Shown here piece by piece: positions 34,655 to 44,293 of a stretch of DNA of 64,000 nucleotides. Position numbers and translations under genes: made by a program. The DNA comes from GCA-002713455 sp964428745 (GTDB lineage Bacteria; Fidelibacterota; Marinisomatia; Marinisomatales; TCS55), in contig CAYRYZ010000002.1 in NCBI GenBank assembly GCA_964428745.1, forward strand, positions 1 to 64,000, read 5' to 3'. Numbering within the stretch: the stretch's first letter is position 1; every line of letters starts with the position of its first letter. The notes beneath the pieces are model-generated. The model was not told the DNA's origin. It saw only the letters and a program-made list of their open reading frames with translations, and did no database searches.

Positions 34655-35374
34655 TCAAAATGACCAGTAAAAATGTATCCTAGGATTTTCTTTTAAATTA
34701 TTTATTCTAATTTTTATCCCACCATCATCAATTTTTTGTAATGTTTTCTTCTGTGCATCATTACCAAAACCTTTTCCTAAAGCTATCCCTAAACTCGCAC
34801 CAAAAATTACATCACTTAAATAGTGCTTATTATCGTGAATACGGCTTAAACCTGTCAACCCAGCTAATAAATATGCGGGTACGCCTATTTTACTTCCATA
34901 TAAATCATCTGCAATTGTTGCTGCAAGAAAACTGCTTGAGGTATGCCCCGAAGGAAAAGACCTTCTGTTAGCCCCATCTGGCCGGATTCTCCCTGTAATA
35001 AATTTTATACCATAGGTACAAAGACCATTTGCAATAATTGCTGATGTAGCATAATTAAACTCATCACTTCCTAACTTAAGCCTACTTAGTATAATAAACT
35101 GTCCAGCTATGCCCCAATAATCACCAAGTTTTGCTGCACTTTTTCCTAGAATTTTCCCTTGATATACTTCTTGAATTTTATCATCGTACTTAGTTGAGAT
35201 TCCCGACCCCAGTAATCCTCCAATTAAAATCAAATTTGATGGGTTATTATTTATAGTATATGAAATACCTGATTTTATTTGATTAATCGAGATTGCTTGA
35301 CCATACAAATCGGAGCTTGCAATTAGTTCAAACAACAATAATAAATAAATAAATAAACTATTTTTCACTACCAA
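34655..35374 (-). CDS. PAP2-family phosphatase, exported
   Basis: Type 2 phosphatidic acid phosphatase-fold protein of 239 residues with an N-terminal signal/anchor (SLFIYLLLLFELIASS). All three motifs are visible: KFITGRIRP, PSGHTSSSF and SRIHDNKHYLSD. These enzymes dephosphorylate lipid phosphates or prenyl diphosphates on the outer face of the membrane. Undecaprenyl diphosphate recycling is one possibility and would match the peptidoglycan genes across the divergent gap. The start is TTG 35374 or GTG 35368; neither has a clear ribosome site. Confidence 0.83.
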   Translation of the reverse strand: MVVKNSLFIYLLLLFELIASSDLYGQAISINQIKSGISYTINNNPSNLILIGGLLGSGISTKYDDKIQEVYQGKILGKSAAKLGDYWGIAGQFIILSRLKLGSDEFNYATSAIIANGLCTYGIKFITGRIRPDGANRRSFPSGHTSSSFLAATIADDLYGSKIGVPAYLLAGLTGLSRIHDNKHYLSDVIFGASLGIALGKGFGNDAQKKTLQKIDDGGIKIRINNLKENPRIHFYWSF

Positions 35375-35401
35375 AATTAATAATTTATGTTAAGTACTAA
35401 T

Positions 35402-35427
35402 AACTTATTACAGATATTGAATAAGTT
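35402..35427. promoter_or_regulatory. Inverted repeat in the divergent PAP2/lysA gap
   Basis: AACTTATT and AATAAGTT form eight-pair arms around a ten-base spacer, in the 84-base gap between two divergent genes and 32 bases before lysA. The position suits an operator for the lysA-headed operon. The evidence is only symmetry and location. Confidence 0.25.
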
Positions 35428-35458
35428 TTAAATTTAACCATGTCATTAATAAATATTA

Positions 35459-36703
35459 ATGCACCCTCTTAAACAACTAATTAGTAATTCGGATTTGATG
35501 GAATCCTTAGCTAAAGAATATGGCACCCCACTATACGTATACGATGCGAATAGAATAATAAATAATGTAAATATACTTAAAACAGGACTTTCTAAATACT
35601 TTCACAAGTCCCACATTTGTTATGCAGTAAAATCAAACAGTAACCCACACCTCCTAAAAACAATGCTTAAAACTTGTTCTGATATGGGAGGAGATTGTTC
35701 AAGTCCAGGGGACATATACGCAGCTGAGTTAGCAGGGATGAACCTTTCAAAATGTATCTACACAGGGAATTATGAATCTCCAAAGGATCTTCTTAAGGCG
35801 CTTGATAAAGGATGTAACATTAACTTAGATGATGAAACATCACTTCATCGTTTACTGCAAATAAAGCAACCCGAAAGAATATCATTTAGGTTAAATCCTG
35901 GCTTTGGGAAGGGGACTTTCTCTCAAATTACTACTGCCGGGAAAGAAGCAAAATTTGGAATCCCAACTGATAAAATAATTCAAGCATATAAAAAGGCAAA
36001 AGAGGCTGGGATTAAGAAATTTGGTATCCAATGTATGGTTGGCTCAGGTAACTTAGATCAGACTCACTTCATTGAGGTTTTAACTGCTATTTTGAATCAG
36101 ACTAAATCGATTGAATCTGAGACTAATATAGTATTTGATTTTATCAGTATGGGTGGAGGATTTGGCATACCATATCGTGATGAGGAAAAACCAATTAACT
36201 TCGATCAGCTTTTTTTAGCCCTATCTGATGTTTATTACAATACTTTTATTGACAAAGAAAATGCGCCTGCATTATGGATCGAACCAGGGAAATCCATTAT
36301 AGGCGATTCAGGTATTATTTTATCGAGCGTTACCGGAACAAAAAATAGTTATAAAAATTTTATCGGAATTGATGCAGGAATGGAAACATTAATGCGGCCA
36401 GCTTTATATGGTGCATACCATCGAATTTATAAAGTTGGTAATCAAGTTGAAGACAAAGGTACATATGATTTTACTGGACAAATATGCGAAAATACTGATC
36501 GAATTGCAGTCCAAAGACCATTCCAGAAAGTCAATGAAGGTGATCTTATCGCTATAATGGATGCAGGAGCTTATGGTTATTCAATGTCAAATAATTTTAA
36601 TACCAGACCAAGAGCTGCTGAAATATTATTAGAGCAGGGTTCCGTGAAACTGATTCGCAAAAGAGAAACCATTAATGATATATTTACCCTTTGTGATGTA
36701 TAA
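35459..36703 (+). CDS. lysA: Diaminopimelate decarboxylase
   Basis: PLP enzyme converting meso-diaminopimelate to lysine, 414 residues. The PLP Lys58 is in CYAVKSNSNPHLL, the phosphate-binding loop in GGGFGIPY, EPGKSIIGDSG follows, and the C-terminal CENTDR supplies Cys343 and substrate-binding Glu. It heads a plus-strand operon whose other genes encode wall-degrading enzymes, overlapping the GH18 gene by eight bases. Besides lysine synthesis it could use diaminopimelate released from peptidoglycan peptides. That second role is inferred from the neighbours only. Confidence 0.92.
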   Translation: MHPLKQLISNSDLMESLAKEYGTPLYVYDANRIINNVNILKTGLSKYFHKSHICYAVKSNSNPHLLKTMLKTCSDMGGDCSSPGDIYAAELAGMNLSKCIYTGNYESPKDLLKALDKGCNINLDDETSLHRLLQIKQPERISFRLNPGFGKGTFSQITTAGKEAKFGIPTDKIIQAYKKAKEAGIKKFGIQCMVGSGNLDQTHFIEVLTAILNQTKSIESETNIVFDFISMGGGFGIPYRDEEKPINFDQLFLALSDVYYNTFIDKENAPALWIEPGKSIIGDSGIILSSVTGTKNSYKNFIGIDAGMETLMRPALYGAYHRIYKVGNQVEDKGTYDFTGQICENTDRIAVQRPFQKVNEGDLIAIMDAGAYGYSMSNNFNTRPRAAEILLEQGSVKLIRKRETINDIFTLCDV

Positions 36704-39131
36704 AACTTTCATATTCATAATATTGTTTTCATTTGGATTTGGGCAAGAGAATTTCAAAAGTATCCATCAAATTGAGTTAAACTATAATAAAGAGAATTAC
36801 CTTGAGCCGTTATTTAAACCTTATCTGGGCCCAGCAGATCCAATCCAAGCTCGAAGAGATGATCCATCAAAAAAAGTTTTTGGATATCACCCCTATTGGC
36901 AAGGAACAAAATGGCAGTCATATAATTATGATCTGCTTACAACAATTGCTTATTTTTCAGCAGAAACAAATAGTACTGGAGATTTAACTAATCTTCATGG
37001 CTGGCCAGCAACTGATCTAATCAATAAAGCTCATGCTAATGGAGTTGAGGTTGTTTTAACTGTTACCCTCTTTGATAAATCGGATATTGAAACATTACTC
37101 AGTCACAATAGTTATCGTGATCGTTTGATCAAGAATTTGTTATATGAAGTAAACAGGGCAGGTGCGGATGGCGTTAATATTGACTTTGAATCATTCCCTG
37201 AATCGCAAAAAAATAACTTGGTGTCTTTTGTGAAAAATCTTCGGAAATCTCTTAGGGATTCCATACCAAATGCACAAGTAACACTGGCAACTCCGGCAGT
37301 TGATTGGAGTAACGCTTGGGACTTTAATGCGCTAGCTACTGAGAGTGATGGCTTATTTATCATGGGTTATGATTACCATTGGAAAGGCAGTACAACTACA
37401 GGACCTGTCGCTCCTTTAACTGGCGGGTCTTACAATATAACAAATACAGTAAATACATATTTATCAGTAACAAACAATAATTATGATAAACTTATTTTAG
37501 GTAATCCCTATTATGGATATGAATGGCCATCTAATAGTGGCGATAAAGGTGCGAGCACAACTAATGTTGGTACAGCTGTAGTTTTCTCAACCGCTGAATC
37601 AAAAGCTTTATCATATGGTAAGCTTTGGGATTCTGACTCTCAAACTCCTTGGTATAGATATCAAAACCCAAGTTGGTTCCAAACATGGTATGATGACAGC
37701 CTATCATTATCAAATAAATATGATTTTGTTATATCAAAAAAATTAGGTGGCGTTGGAATTTGGGCATTAGGATACGATGAAGGATATGATGAATTATGGA
37801 ACGCACTTAATGAAAAAATGGGCGCTAAATCAGCACCATTAACTCCAATAAATTTCAACGTAGTTAACGTAGGTAAAGGTTTAGCTTCTATTGAATTTTC
37901 AGGATCTGATAATGCCACTTTTTTCGAAGTAATTCGTGTATATTCAAATTCCAACCAAACTGAAAGCTTAGGCCAATTTTCCTCATCACCCATTCTATTA
38001 GAAAACCTTAATGATAATGAATCGTATTTTATAAAATTGAAAGCAATTAATGCTTACGGATCAAGCAAGCATACTGAAGTGCTAGGGGTTATTCCTTCAG
38101 CAAATTCACCAAAAGTATTAATTGTTAATGGTTTTGATAGAGTGACTGGTACTAATAATACATTTGACTTTATTAAAGAGCATGGAAGCGCACTTCATAA
38201 TAATGATTATCTTTTTGATTCTGCTTCTAATGAAGCTATAATTAATAAATATATTAAATTAACTGACTATCAAATTGTAGATTGGATCCTCGGCGAAGAA
38301 GGAACAGCAACTTCTTCTTTCAATGATATAGAACAGTCTTTAATTCAAGAATTTTTAATGGATGGTGGAAAATTATTTGTTTCTGGATCAGAGGTTGGTT
38401 ATGACCTATCAGATAAAGGAGATAATAATGATAAACTGTTTTATGAAAAGTTCTTACGAGCTAATTACATATCAGATGCAGCTGGCGGCAGGCAGGCCAA
38501 CTACAATGCCTATGGTGTTCAAGGAACATTATTTGATGGCGTCAATTTATCATTTGATGATGGAACTCAAGGCAGTTATGACGTCGATTGGCCTGATGGT
38601 ATTAAACCAATTTCGAATGAAGAAATCAATTTAAAATTTGAAGGTGTAGATTATGATTCAAGTGGAGGAGCAGGCATCTCTTATCGAGGTGGATTTGGAG
38701 GCAGTCCACTTTCGGGAGGGCTCGTCTATTTGACAATAGGATTTGAAAGTATCTACCCTGAAAATAAAAGAAATATAATTATGAAAAGAGTGATGCATTA
38801 CCTAGATGGACCGTTTACATCTATAATGGATGAAAATCAGTTAGTTCCTGATAAGCCACGGATTACCGCACTTTATCCAAATCCATCAAATAAATCAATT
38901 TCAATAGAATTTCAAATAATTAGACATACCCCCATTGCTTATCTATCAATTACTGATATACTGGGTCGAGAATTATTTAATATGTCTGTTCAATCATTGC
39001 CAACAAAAAATCAAAAATTTAATTGGACTGGTACCTTAAAAAATGGAACTGAAGCCCCGTCGGGCATCTACATAGCTAAATTATCTCAGGGTAACCAGCT
39101 TGTTACAAAAAGGTTTACCCTTCTAAAATAA
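36696..39131 (+). CDS. Secreted GH18 glycosidase with fibronectin-like region and type IX sorting domain
   Basis: Multidomain exported protein of 811 residues. A signal peptide (YKTFIFIILFSFGFGQ) is followed by a GH18 barrel (about 60-370) with DGVNIDFE carrying Asp158, Asp163 and catalytic Glu165; Asn161 replaces the first Asp of the usual DxDxE core. A fibronectin III-like domain (about 380-470) comes next, then a region of about 240 residues that I do not recognise (begins KVLIVNGFDRVTG). A type IX sorting domain with YPNPSNKS ends the chain. The barrel resembles YaaH-like GH18 proteins that cleave peptidoglycan or chitin oligomers. In the operon, peptidoglycan is the likelier substrate. 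ATG 36696 is preferred over 36675 because it starts the signal peptide. Confidence 0.83.
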   Translation: MYKTFIFIILFSFGFGQENFKSIHQIELNYNKENYLEPLFKPYLGPADPIQARRDDPSKKVFGYHPYWQGTKWQSYNYDLLTTIAYFSAETNSTGDLTNLHGWPATDLINKAHANGVEVVLTVTLFDKSDIETLLSHNSYRDRLIKNLLYEVNRAGADGVNIDFESFPESQKNNLVSFVKNLRKSLRDSIPNAQVTLATPAVDWSNAWDFNALATESDGLFIMGYDYHWKGSTTTGPVAPLTGGSYNITNTVNTYLSVTNNNYDKLILGNPYYGYEWPSNSGDKGASTTNVGTAVVFSTAESKALSYGKLWDSDSQTPWYRYQNPSWFQTWYDDSLSLSNKYDFVISKKLGGVGIWALGYDEGYDELWNALNEKMGAKSAPLTPINFNVVNVGKGLASIEFSGSDNATFFEVIRVYSNSNQTESLGQFSSSPILLENLNDNESYFIKLKAINAYGSSKHTEVLGVIPSANSPKVLIVNGFDRVTGTNNTFDFIKEHGSALHNNDYLFDSASNEAIINKYIKLTDYQIVDWILGEEGTATSSFNDIEQSLIQEFLMDGGKLFVSGSEVGYDLSDKGDNNDKLFYEKFLRANYISDAAGGRQANYNAYGVQGTLFDGVNLSFDDGTQGSYDVDWPDGIKPISNEEINLKFEGVDYDSSGGAGISYRGGFGGSPLSGGLVYLTIGFESIYPENKRNIIMKRVMHYLDGPFTSIMDENQLVPDKPRITALYPNPSNKSISIEFQIIRHTPIAYLSITDILGRELFNMSVQSLPTKNQKFNWTGTLKNGTEAPSGIYIAKLSQGNQLVTKRFTLLK

Positions 39132-40393
39132 TGAAAGGATTGATTTTTCTAAGTTCACTTGTCATCACGGCATGTGTCCCTCAACCAAAATCAATCCATC
39201 AAGTTGATTCAGAAAACAACCCTTTTGATACAATAAACAATCTATCTCAGGTTCGCATAGGATTAGATATTTTACTTGAAGAAAAATTGGATCTAATTAA
39301 GAACAAATCAATTGCTTTAGTAACCAATCATTCTGGACTCGATAAGAATGGAGTTCCGAATTATAAAAGATTAATGATTCAAAAAGATGTAAAATTGAAA
39401 ATAATATTTTCTCCTGAGCATGGTCTCTTTGGTGAAGCTGCTGATGGAGAAAAAGTTAATTATAATGGCCAACTAAATACCCTACCCCCAGTTGCTAGTT
39501 TATATGGTAATAGTCGGAAACCAAAAAAAGAACAATTAGAAGGTGTAGATGTTATTATTTACGATATTCAAGATGTTGGTGCAAGATTTTATACATATAT
39601 CAGTACTTTAGGCCAAATTATGGAAGTTGCATCTCAACAAGGAATTCCAATAATGGTTTTGGATAGGCCTAATCCAATTACAGGGATTAAAATTGAAGGA
39701 CCTATTTTAGATTTAAAGAATCAATCAGATGTTGGATACTATCCTATTCCGATAAGGTATGGGCTTACTATTGGTGAGCTCGCCAAAATGATAATTGGTG
39801 AAAAATGGATAGATGCGACGCCAGAATTAATTATTGTTCCAATGCTTGGTTGGCAACGTGGCCATTGGATGGATGAAATCAATACAAATTGGGTAAATCC
39901 ATCACCAAATATACCTGATTTGGAAACAGCTATTGCATATCCCGGTATGTGTTTATTTGAAGCCACAAATATCAATGAGGGTCGAGGAAGTAAAAAACCA
40001 TTTAAACGTTTTGGTGCACCTTGGATTAATAAACAAAAACTATCTATAGAATTAAATAATTTAAATCTAGCTGGTGTCGTATTTAAACCAATCTCATATA
40101 TTCCGATTGATATTAAGGGTGTGGCTAATAATCCCAAGTATGAAAATCAGGTGTGTAATGGAATAGAAATTATTATTACAAATAGAAATGATTTTAATAG
40201 TGTCAATACAGCGCTTAGTATTTTATCAATAATATCAAAAGAATTTCCAGGTAGTTTTGAGATAAATAAATCACGGATGAAAAAATTATGGGGCAAAGAG
40301 AATTTCTTAGATTCACTTCATTCAAATGGAGTTTTTGATGTATCATTAGATAATTTTAATGATGCATCAAAAAAATATCATTTATATGATTAA
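39131..40393 (+). CDS. namZ: DUF1343 exo-beta-N-acetylmuramidase-like lipoprotein (NamZ family)
   Basis: A 420-residue predicted lipoprotein (lipobox ITAC, Cys15) with a full DUF1343 domain: LVTNHSGLD, SPEHGLFGEA, DIQDVGARFYTY, LDRPNPITG and NEGRGSKKPF. Characterised DUF1343 members are NamZ exo-N-acetylmuramidases (GH171) that remove terminal MurNAc from peptidoglycan fragments. It is translationally coupled to the GH18 gene (TAATG) and to the carboxypeptidase gene (8-base overlap). It probably acts in the periplasm on wall fragments, either self-derived or taken up from other bacteria. Confidence 0.87.
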   Translation: MKGLIFLSSLVITACVPQPKSIHQVDSENNPFDTINNLSQVRIGLDILLEEKLDLIKNKSIALVTNHSGLDKNGVPNYKRLMIQKDVKLKIIFSPEHGLFGEAADGEKVNYNGQLNTLPPVASLYGNSRKPKKEQLEGVDVIIYDIQDVGARFYTYISTLGQIMEVASQQGIPIMVLDRPNPITGIKIEGPILDLKNQSDVGYYPIPIRYGLTIGELAKMIIGEKWIDATPELIIVPMLGWQRGHWMDEINTNWVNPSPNIPDLETAIAYPGMCLFEATNINEGRGSKKPFKRFGAPWINKQKLSIELNNLNLAGVVFKPISYIPIDIKGVANNPKYENQVCNGIEIIITNRNDFNSVNTALSILSIISKEFPGSFEINKSRMKKLWGKENFLDSLHSNGVFDVSLDNFNDASKKYHLYD

Positions 40394-41777
40394 TTTTTGG
40401 ATAATACTTTTTGCACTTTTCCTCTCTAGTTGTTCTCAAGCACCTAATATTTATAAGACTGAAGGATCATTAAATAACAAAATTAATTCTTTAATTAATG
40501 CTTCAAATCTCTCTACAAACTTGGGGATTAAAGCCATATCATTAAAAACAGATGAAGTTCTTTTCGATCTTAACAGCGATGCTTTATTTAATCCAGCAAG
40601 TAATAATAAAATCTACACTTGTCTTTCAGCTCTCACTCTACTGGATACGAATTATACTTTTAGTACGGATATATACATTGATGGGAAATATCTCTACCTT
40701 GTTGGTGGTGGCGATCCAGATCTTTCTATTGATGAATTAGATTCATTGGCATCTATAGTTTCGACGCAAATTTCTGGAAATAAAATCCTAGTCCTAGATG
40801 ATTCAATATTCGATCAAAAAACTTATGGTGAAGGATGGATGTGGGATGAAGGATCATGGTGGTATGCTGCACAAATAAGCGCCCTCTCTGTAAATGATAA
40901 TTGTGTAGATTTCATTGTAAATCCAGGAGAAATTGGACAACCTGCTAAAATATCTAGTTTTCCTGAATCCAATTATTATTCCATCATTAACAATTCGTTA
41001 ACCGTAAATGATACCGTTAATTTTAAAGAGTTTAAAGTTGAACGCGATTGGGAAGGCAAAACAAATGTATTTAACATTTCGGGTAATATTTTAGATACCA
41101 CATCAACAGATACAATTTATAGAAACATTCACGATCCTACTGAATACACTGGTAATTTGTTTAAAAAAATGTTAAATAATTATGGAATCAATATCATAGG
41201 AATACAAAAAGGTGTAAAACCAAATTCATCAAAAAAGATTGCAGTCCATAAATCAAAAAGTTTACCGCATACACTACAAAATCTGATGGTTGAAAGCGAT
41301 AATTTAACTGCAGAATTACTAATTAAAACTATTGGATATGAGACGAATAAATCACAAGGGAACTGGGAAGATGGGCTTATCCGAACTAGAGAATTTTTAC
41401 ATAATGAAGTTGGACTTGATTCAACATCTTTTTCCATAAAAGATGGTTCTGGCGTATCTAGATATAATTATTCTAGCCCTAATCATATGATCAAAATTTT
41501 AAGTTGGGCATATAATAAACAATCAATACGAGATATTTTTTTGCTTTCGTTACCAAATGGCGGCAAGAACGGAACGGTAGAAGATAGAAATCTTCCATCA
41601 AATTCATATATAAAATCAGGATCCTTAGCAGCAGTAACTACTATTTCAGGATATATTATTAATGATGAGTCAAATCCTATTATTTTTTCTATTTTTATGA
41701 ATGGTTTTGAGGGCTCATCTGATCAATATAAAGGATTACAAGATCAAATTATAAATGCTCTAGCAAACATTAAATGA
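40386..41777 (+). CDS. dacB: D-alanyl-D-alanine carboxypeptidase/endopeptidase (S13, PBP4 type), lipoprotein
   Basis: Penicillin-binding protein of the DacB family (463 residues). The signal INFWIILFALFLSSC ends in a lipobox. Active-site Ser72 and Lys75 are in ASNNK, the second motif is SVNDN and the third is KSGSLAAV. It removes terminal D-Ala or cuts D-Ala-DAP cross-links in the periplasm, opening wall fragments for further digestion. ATG 40386 is chosen over the longer frame at 40359 because it gives a clean lipoprotein signal and the usual eight-base overlap. Confidence 0.88.
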   Translation: MINFWIILFALFLSSCSQAPNIYKTEGSLNNKINSLINASNLSTNLGIKAISLKTDEVLFDLNSDALFNPASNNKIYTCLSALTLLDTNYTFSTDIYIDGKYLYLVGGGDPDLSIDELDSLASIVSTQISGNKILVLDDSIFDQKTYGEGWMWDEGSWWYAAQISALSVNDNCVDFIVNPGEIGQPAKISSFPESNYYSIINNSLTVNDTVNFKEFKVERDWEGKTNVFNISGNILDTTSTDTIYRNIHDPTEYTGNLFKKMLNNYGINIIGIQKGVKPNSSKKIAVHKSKSLPHTLQNLMVESDNLTAELLIKTIGYETNKSQGNWEDGLIRTREFLHNEVGLDSTSFSIKDGSGVSRYNYSSPNHMIKILSWAYNKQSIRDIFLLSLPNGGKNGTVEDRNLPSNSYIKSGSLAAVTTISGYIINDESNPIIFSIFMNGFEGSSDQYKGLQDQIINALANIK

Positions 41778-42688
41778 AAAAATTATTATCAATTCTACTT
41801 TTCGTTTTATTAATAATAGGATGCTCAAAGCCACCTTATAAAGATCCTTATATAGTTTTTTTAGGAATTGCCCAAGATGGTGGAGTACCGCATGCTGGAT
41901 GTTCAAAAAGTTGCTGTGATAATAGATGGGCGGATCCAAAAAAGCATCTTATGGTTTCAAGTTTAGGGATTGTTGATCCAAATTCAAATGAAGTATGGAT
42001 GATTGATGCAACGCCTGACTTTCCTGAACAATTTAGAGTCCTTACTGAAAATAATCTTAAGAAGTTAAAAGGGGTTTTTCTTACGCACGCTCACATTGGT
42101 CATTACACCGGCTTAATGCATCTAGGGAGAGAAGTAATGGGATCAAAATCTGTTCCCGTATATGCTATGCCAAAAATGGGAAAATATTTAAGAAAAAATG
42201 GCCCATGGAGCCAACTTGTAGCTTTAAAGAATATATCAATAAAAAAATTGAAAAATGAAAAGACTATTGAATTGAATAATAGAGTTTCTCTAACGCCATT
42301 TTTAGTTCCACATCGAGATGAATTTTCAGAGACTGTGGGTTATAAAATTCAAGGTCCTAATAAATCAATTATTTTTATTCCAGATATTGATAAGTGGGAC
42401 AAATTTGATAAAGACATTGTGAAAATTGTTTCGGATAATGATATCGCAATACTAGATGGCTCATTTTATCAAAATGGAGAAATACCTGGACGAGATATGT
42501 CTGAGATACCCCACCCTTTTATTATAGAATCAATAGACCTAATGAAATCAATATCAGATATTTCTGATATTTTCTTTATCCATTTGAATCATACCAACCC
42601 TGCTTTAATTGAAAATTCAGATGCGCAAAAACAAATATTGGACTCGGGTTTTAATATTGCAGAATTTGGGAAGATGATATCATTATAG
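41774..42688 (+). CDS. PqqB-like metallo-beta-lactamase fold lipoprotein
   Basis: A 304-residue MBL-fold protein with a lipobox (LIIGC). LGIAQDGGVPHAGC near the N-terminus is the PqqB-like signature, and the metal motif reads THAHIGHYTGL. The Asp of the usual HxHxDH is Gly here, a variant of this subfamily that leaves fewer metal ligands. No other pyrroloquinoline quinone gene is near, so PQQ synthesis is unlikely. In the wall-salvage operon it may hydrolyse a small amide or lactone product, but this is a guess. Overlaps dacB by four bases (ATGA). Confidence 0.75.
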   Translation: MKKLLSILLFVLLIIGCSKPPYKDPYIVFLGIAQDGGVPHAGCSKSCCDNRWADPKKHLMVSSLGIVDPNSNEVWMIDATPDFPEQFRVLTENNLKKLKGVFLTHAHIGHYTGLMHLGREVMGSKSVPVYAMPKMGKYLRKNGPWSQLVALKNISIKKLKNEKTIELNNRVSLTPFLVPHRDEFSETVGYKIQGPNKSIIFIPDIDKWDKFDKDIVKIVSDNDIAILDGSFYQNGEIPGRDMSEIPHPFIIESIDLMKSISDISDIFFIHLNHTNPALIENSDAQKQILDSGFNIAEFGKMISL

Positions 42689-42694
42689 AGTAGA

Positions 42695-44293
42695 ATGAAA
42701 GCAATTACATTTATATCAACTTTTTCTCTTTTCTATTTAGGATGTGCGCTAAATACCAATTATGATGACTTAGGCCTTATACCTCAACCAACTTATATCG
42801 AACGTTCTTCTGGGAAAACTATATTGGATGATGATTGGGCAATTAAACATAATGGTGAGCACTTAGATCTTGATGATCTTAAAAAGATACTAACTCGCAA
42901 CCTTAGCAACGACCATAAAATCAAATTGAATGATGATTCTGATAAAATTATCTCATTAATTATACAATCTGATGATAGTATCAAGACTGAAGGATATACT
43001 CTTAATATAAATAATGATGAAATAAATATTCTGGCGAATTCACCAAATGGAATCTTTTACGGTATACAGACACTCAATCAGATTCTTGATTCTAGTCAAA
43101 AGAGTAATAAAGGTATAATATTATTAAATATGAATATAATTGATGAACCAAGGTTTAAATGGAGAGGAATGCATCTTGATGTAGGCAGACATTTTTTTGA
43201 TATTTCATTTGTAAAAAAATATATTGATTATATAGCAATGCATAAAATGAATGTTTTCCATTGGCATCTTACTGAAGATCAAGGTTGGCGCGTTGAAATT
43301 GAATCATTTCCAAAATTGACAGAAATCAGTGCGTATCGTGATGAAAGTTTAGTTGGGCACTACAGAGATAAGCCTAAAAAATATGATGGTAAAAGATACG
43401 GTGGTTATTATACAAAAGATGAGATGAAGGATATTGTTGCTTATGCAAGGAAAAGGTATATAACGGTAGTCCCTGAGATAGAAATGCCGGGTCATTCTAG
43501 AGCTGTACTTGCCGCTTATCCTGAATTATCCTGCACTGGTGGTCCACATACAGTAGCAAAACTTTGGGGTGTTCATAAAGAAGTTTTTTGCGCCGGCAAA
43601 GAATCTACTTTTGAATTTCTTGAAATTGTTTTAACTGAAGTATCAGAGATTTTTCCTGGTGAGTACATACACATTGGTGGAGATGAATGTCCTAAAGAGC
43701 GATGGAGAGATCATGATTTAGATCAGATAAGAATGAGAAAAGAAGGTTTAGCTGATGAAAACGAACTGCAAAGTTATTTTATAAAGAGAATCGAAGGAAT
43801 ATTAAACAGATTGGGCAAACGCCTGATAGGGTGGGATGAAATTCTTGAGGGTGGATTAGCTCCTGGAGCAATTGTTCAATCCTGGCGTGGAATGGAAGGT
43901 GGCATAGCGGCAGCAAATGCGGGTCATGAAGTAATTATGTCTCCAACTTCTCATGCATATTTTGATTACTATCAATCAAAAGATAAAGATAACGAACCAC
44001 TTGCAATTGGAGGTTTCTTACCGCTAGAGAAAGTTTATCAATTTGAACCAATACCCGAACAAATTGACAAAGACAAAGAACGTTTAATATTAGGTGGACA
44101 AGGAAACCTTTGGACAGAATATATTTCTACTAATGAAAAAGCAGAGTATATGGCTCTGCCAAGGATGAGTGCCATGGCTGAAGTCCTTTGGTCACCTCGG
44201 CATTTACTAAATTTCAGAAGTTTTAATAAAAGAATGAAATGGAATTACTTACGTTTGGATAGAATGAATGCAAATTACAGAAAACCTAACTAA
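42695..44293 (+). CDS. GH20 beta-N-acetylhexosaminidase, lipoprotein
   Basis: A 532-residue GH20 enzyme with lipobox YLGC, an N-terminal GH20b-type domain (about 30-150) and a TIM barrel starting FKWRGMHLDVGRHFF. The catalytic pair Asp330-Glu331 is in HIGGDECPKERW. HWHLTEDQGWRVEI and the C-terminal LGGQGNLWTEY are typical. It removes terminal beta-GlcNAc or GalNAc by substrate-assisted catalysis, here in the periplasm. In wall recycling it can strip GlcNAc from muropeptides after NamZ action; chitooligosaccharides are an alternative. Its stop codon directly abuts the stop of the convergent symporter. Confidence 0.9.
   Translation: MKAITFISTFSLFYLGCALNTNYDDLGLIPQPTYIERSSGKTILDDDWAIKHNGEHLDLDDLKKILTRNLSNDHKIKLNDDSDKIISLIIQSDDSIKTEGYTLNINNDEINILANSPNGIFYGIQTLNQILDSSQKSNKGIILLNMNIIDEPRFKWRGMHLDVGRHFFDISFVKKYIDYIAMHKMNVFHWHLTEDQGWRVEIESFPKLTEISAYRDESLVGHYRDKPKKYDGKRYGGYYTKDEMKDIVAYARKRYITVVPEIEMPGHSRAVLAAYPELSCTGGPHTVAKLWGVHKEVFCAGKESTFEFLEIVLTEVSEIFPGEYIHIGGDECPKERWRDHDLDQIRMRKEGLADENELQSYFIKRIEGILNRLGKRLIGWDEILEGGLAPGAIVQSWRGMEGGIAAANAGHEVIMSPTSHAYFDYYQSKDKDNEPLAIGGFLPLEKVYQFEPIPEQIDKDKERLILGGQGNLWTEYISTNEKAEYMALPRMSAMAEVLWSPRHLLNFRSFNKRMKWNYLRLDRMNANYRKPN

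Noticed and set aside
41774..42688. A pyrroloquinoline quinone biosynthesis locus
   Set aside because: Only a PqqB-like protein is present, it is a lipoprotein, and no other pqq gene is nearby.
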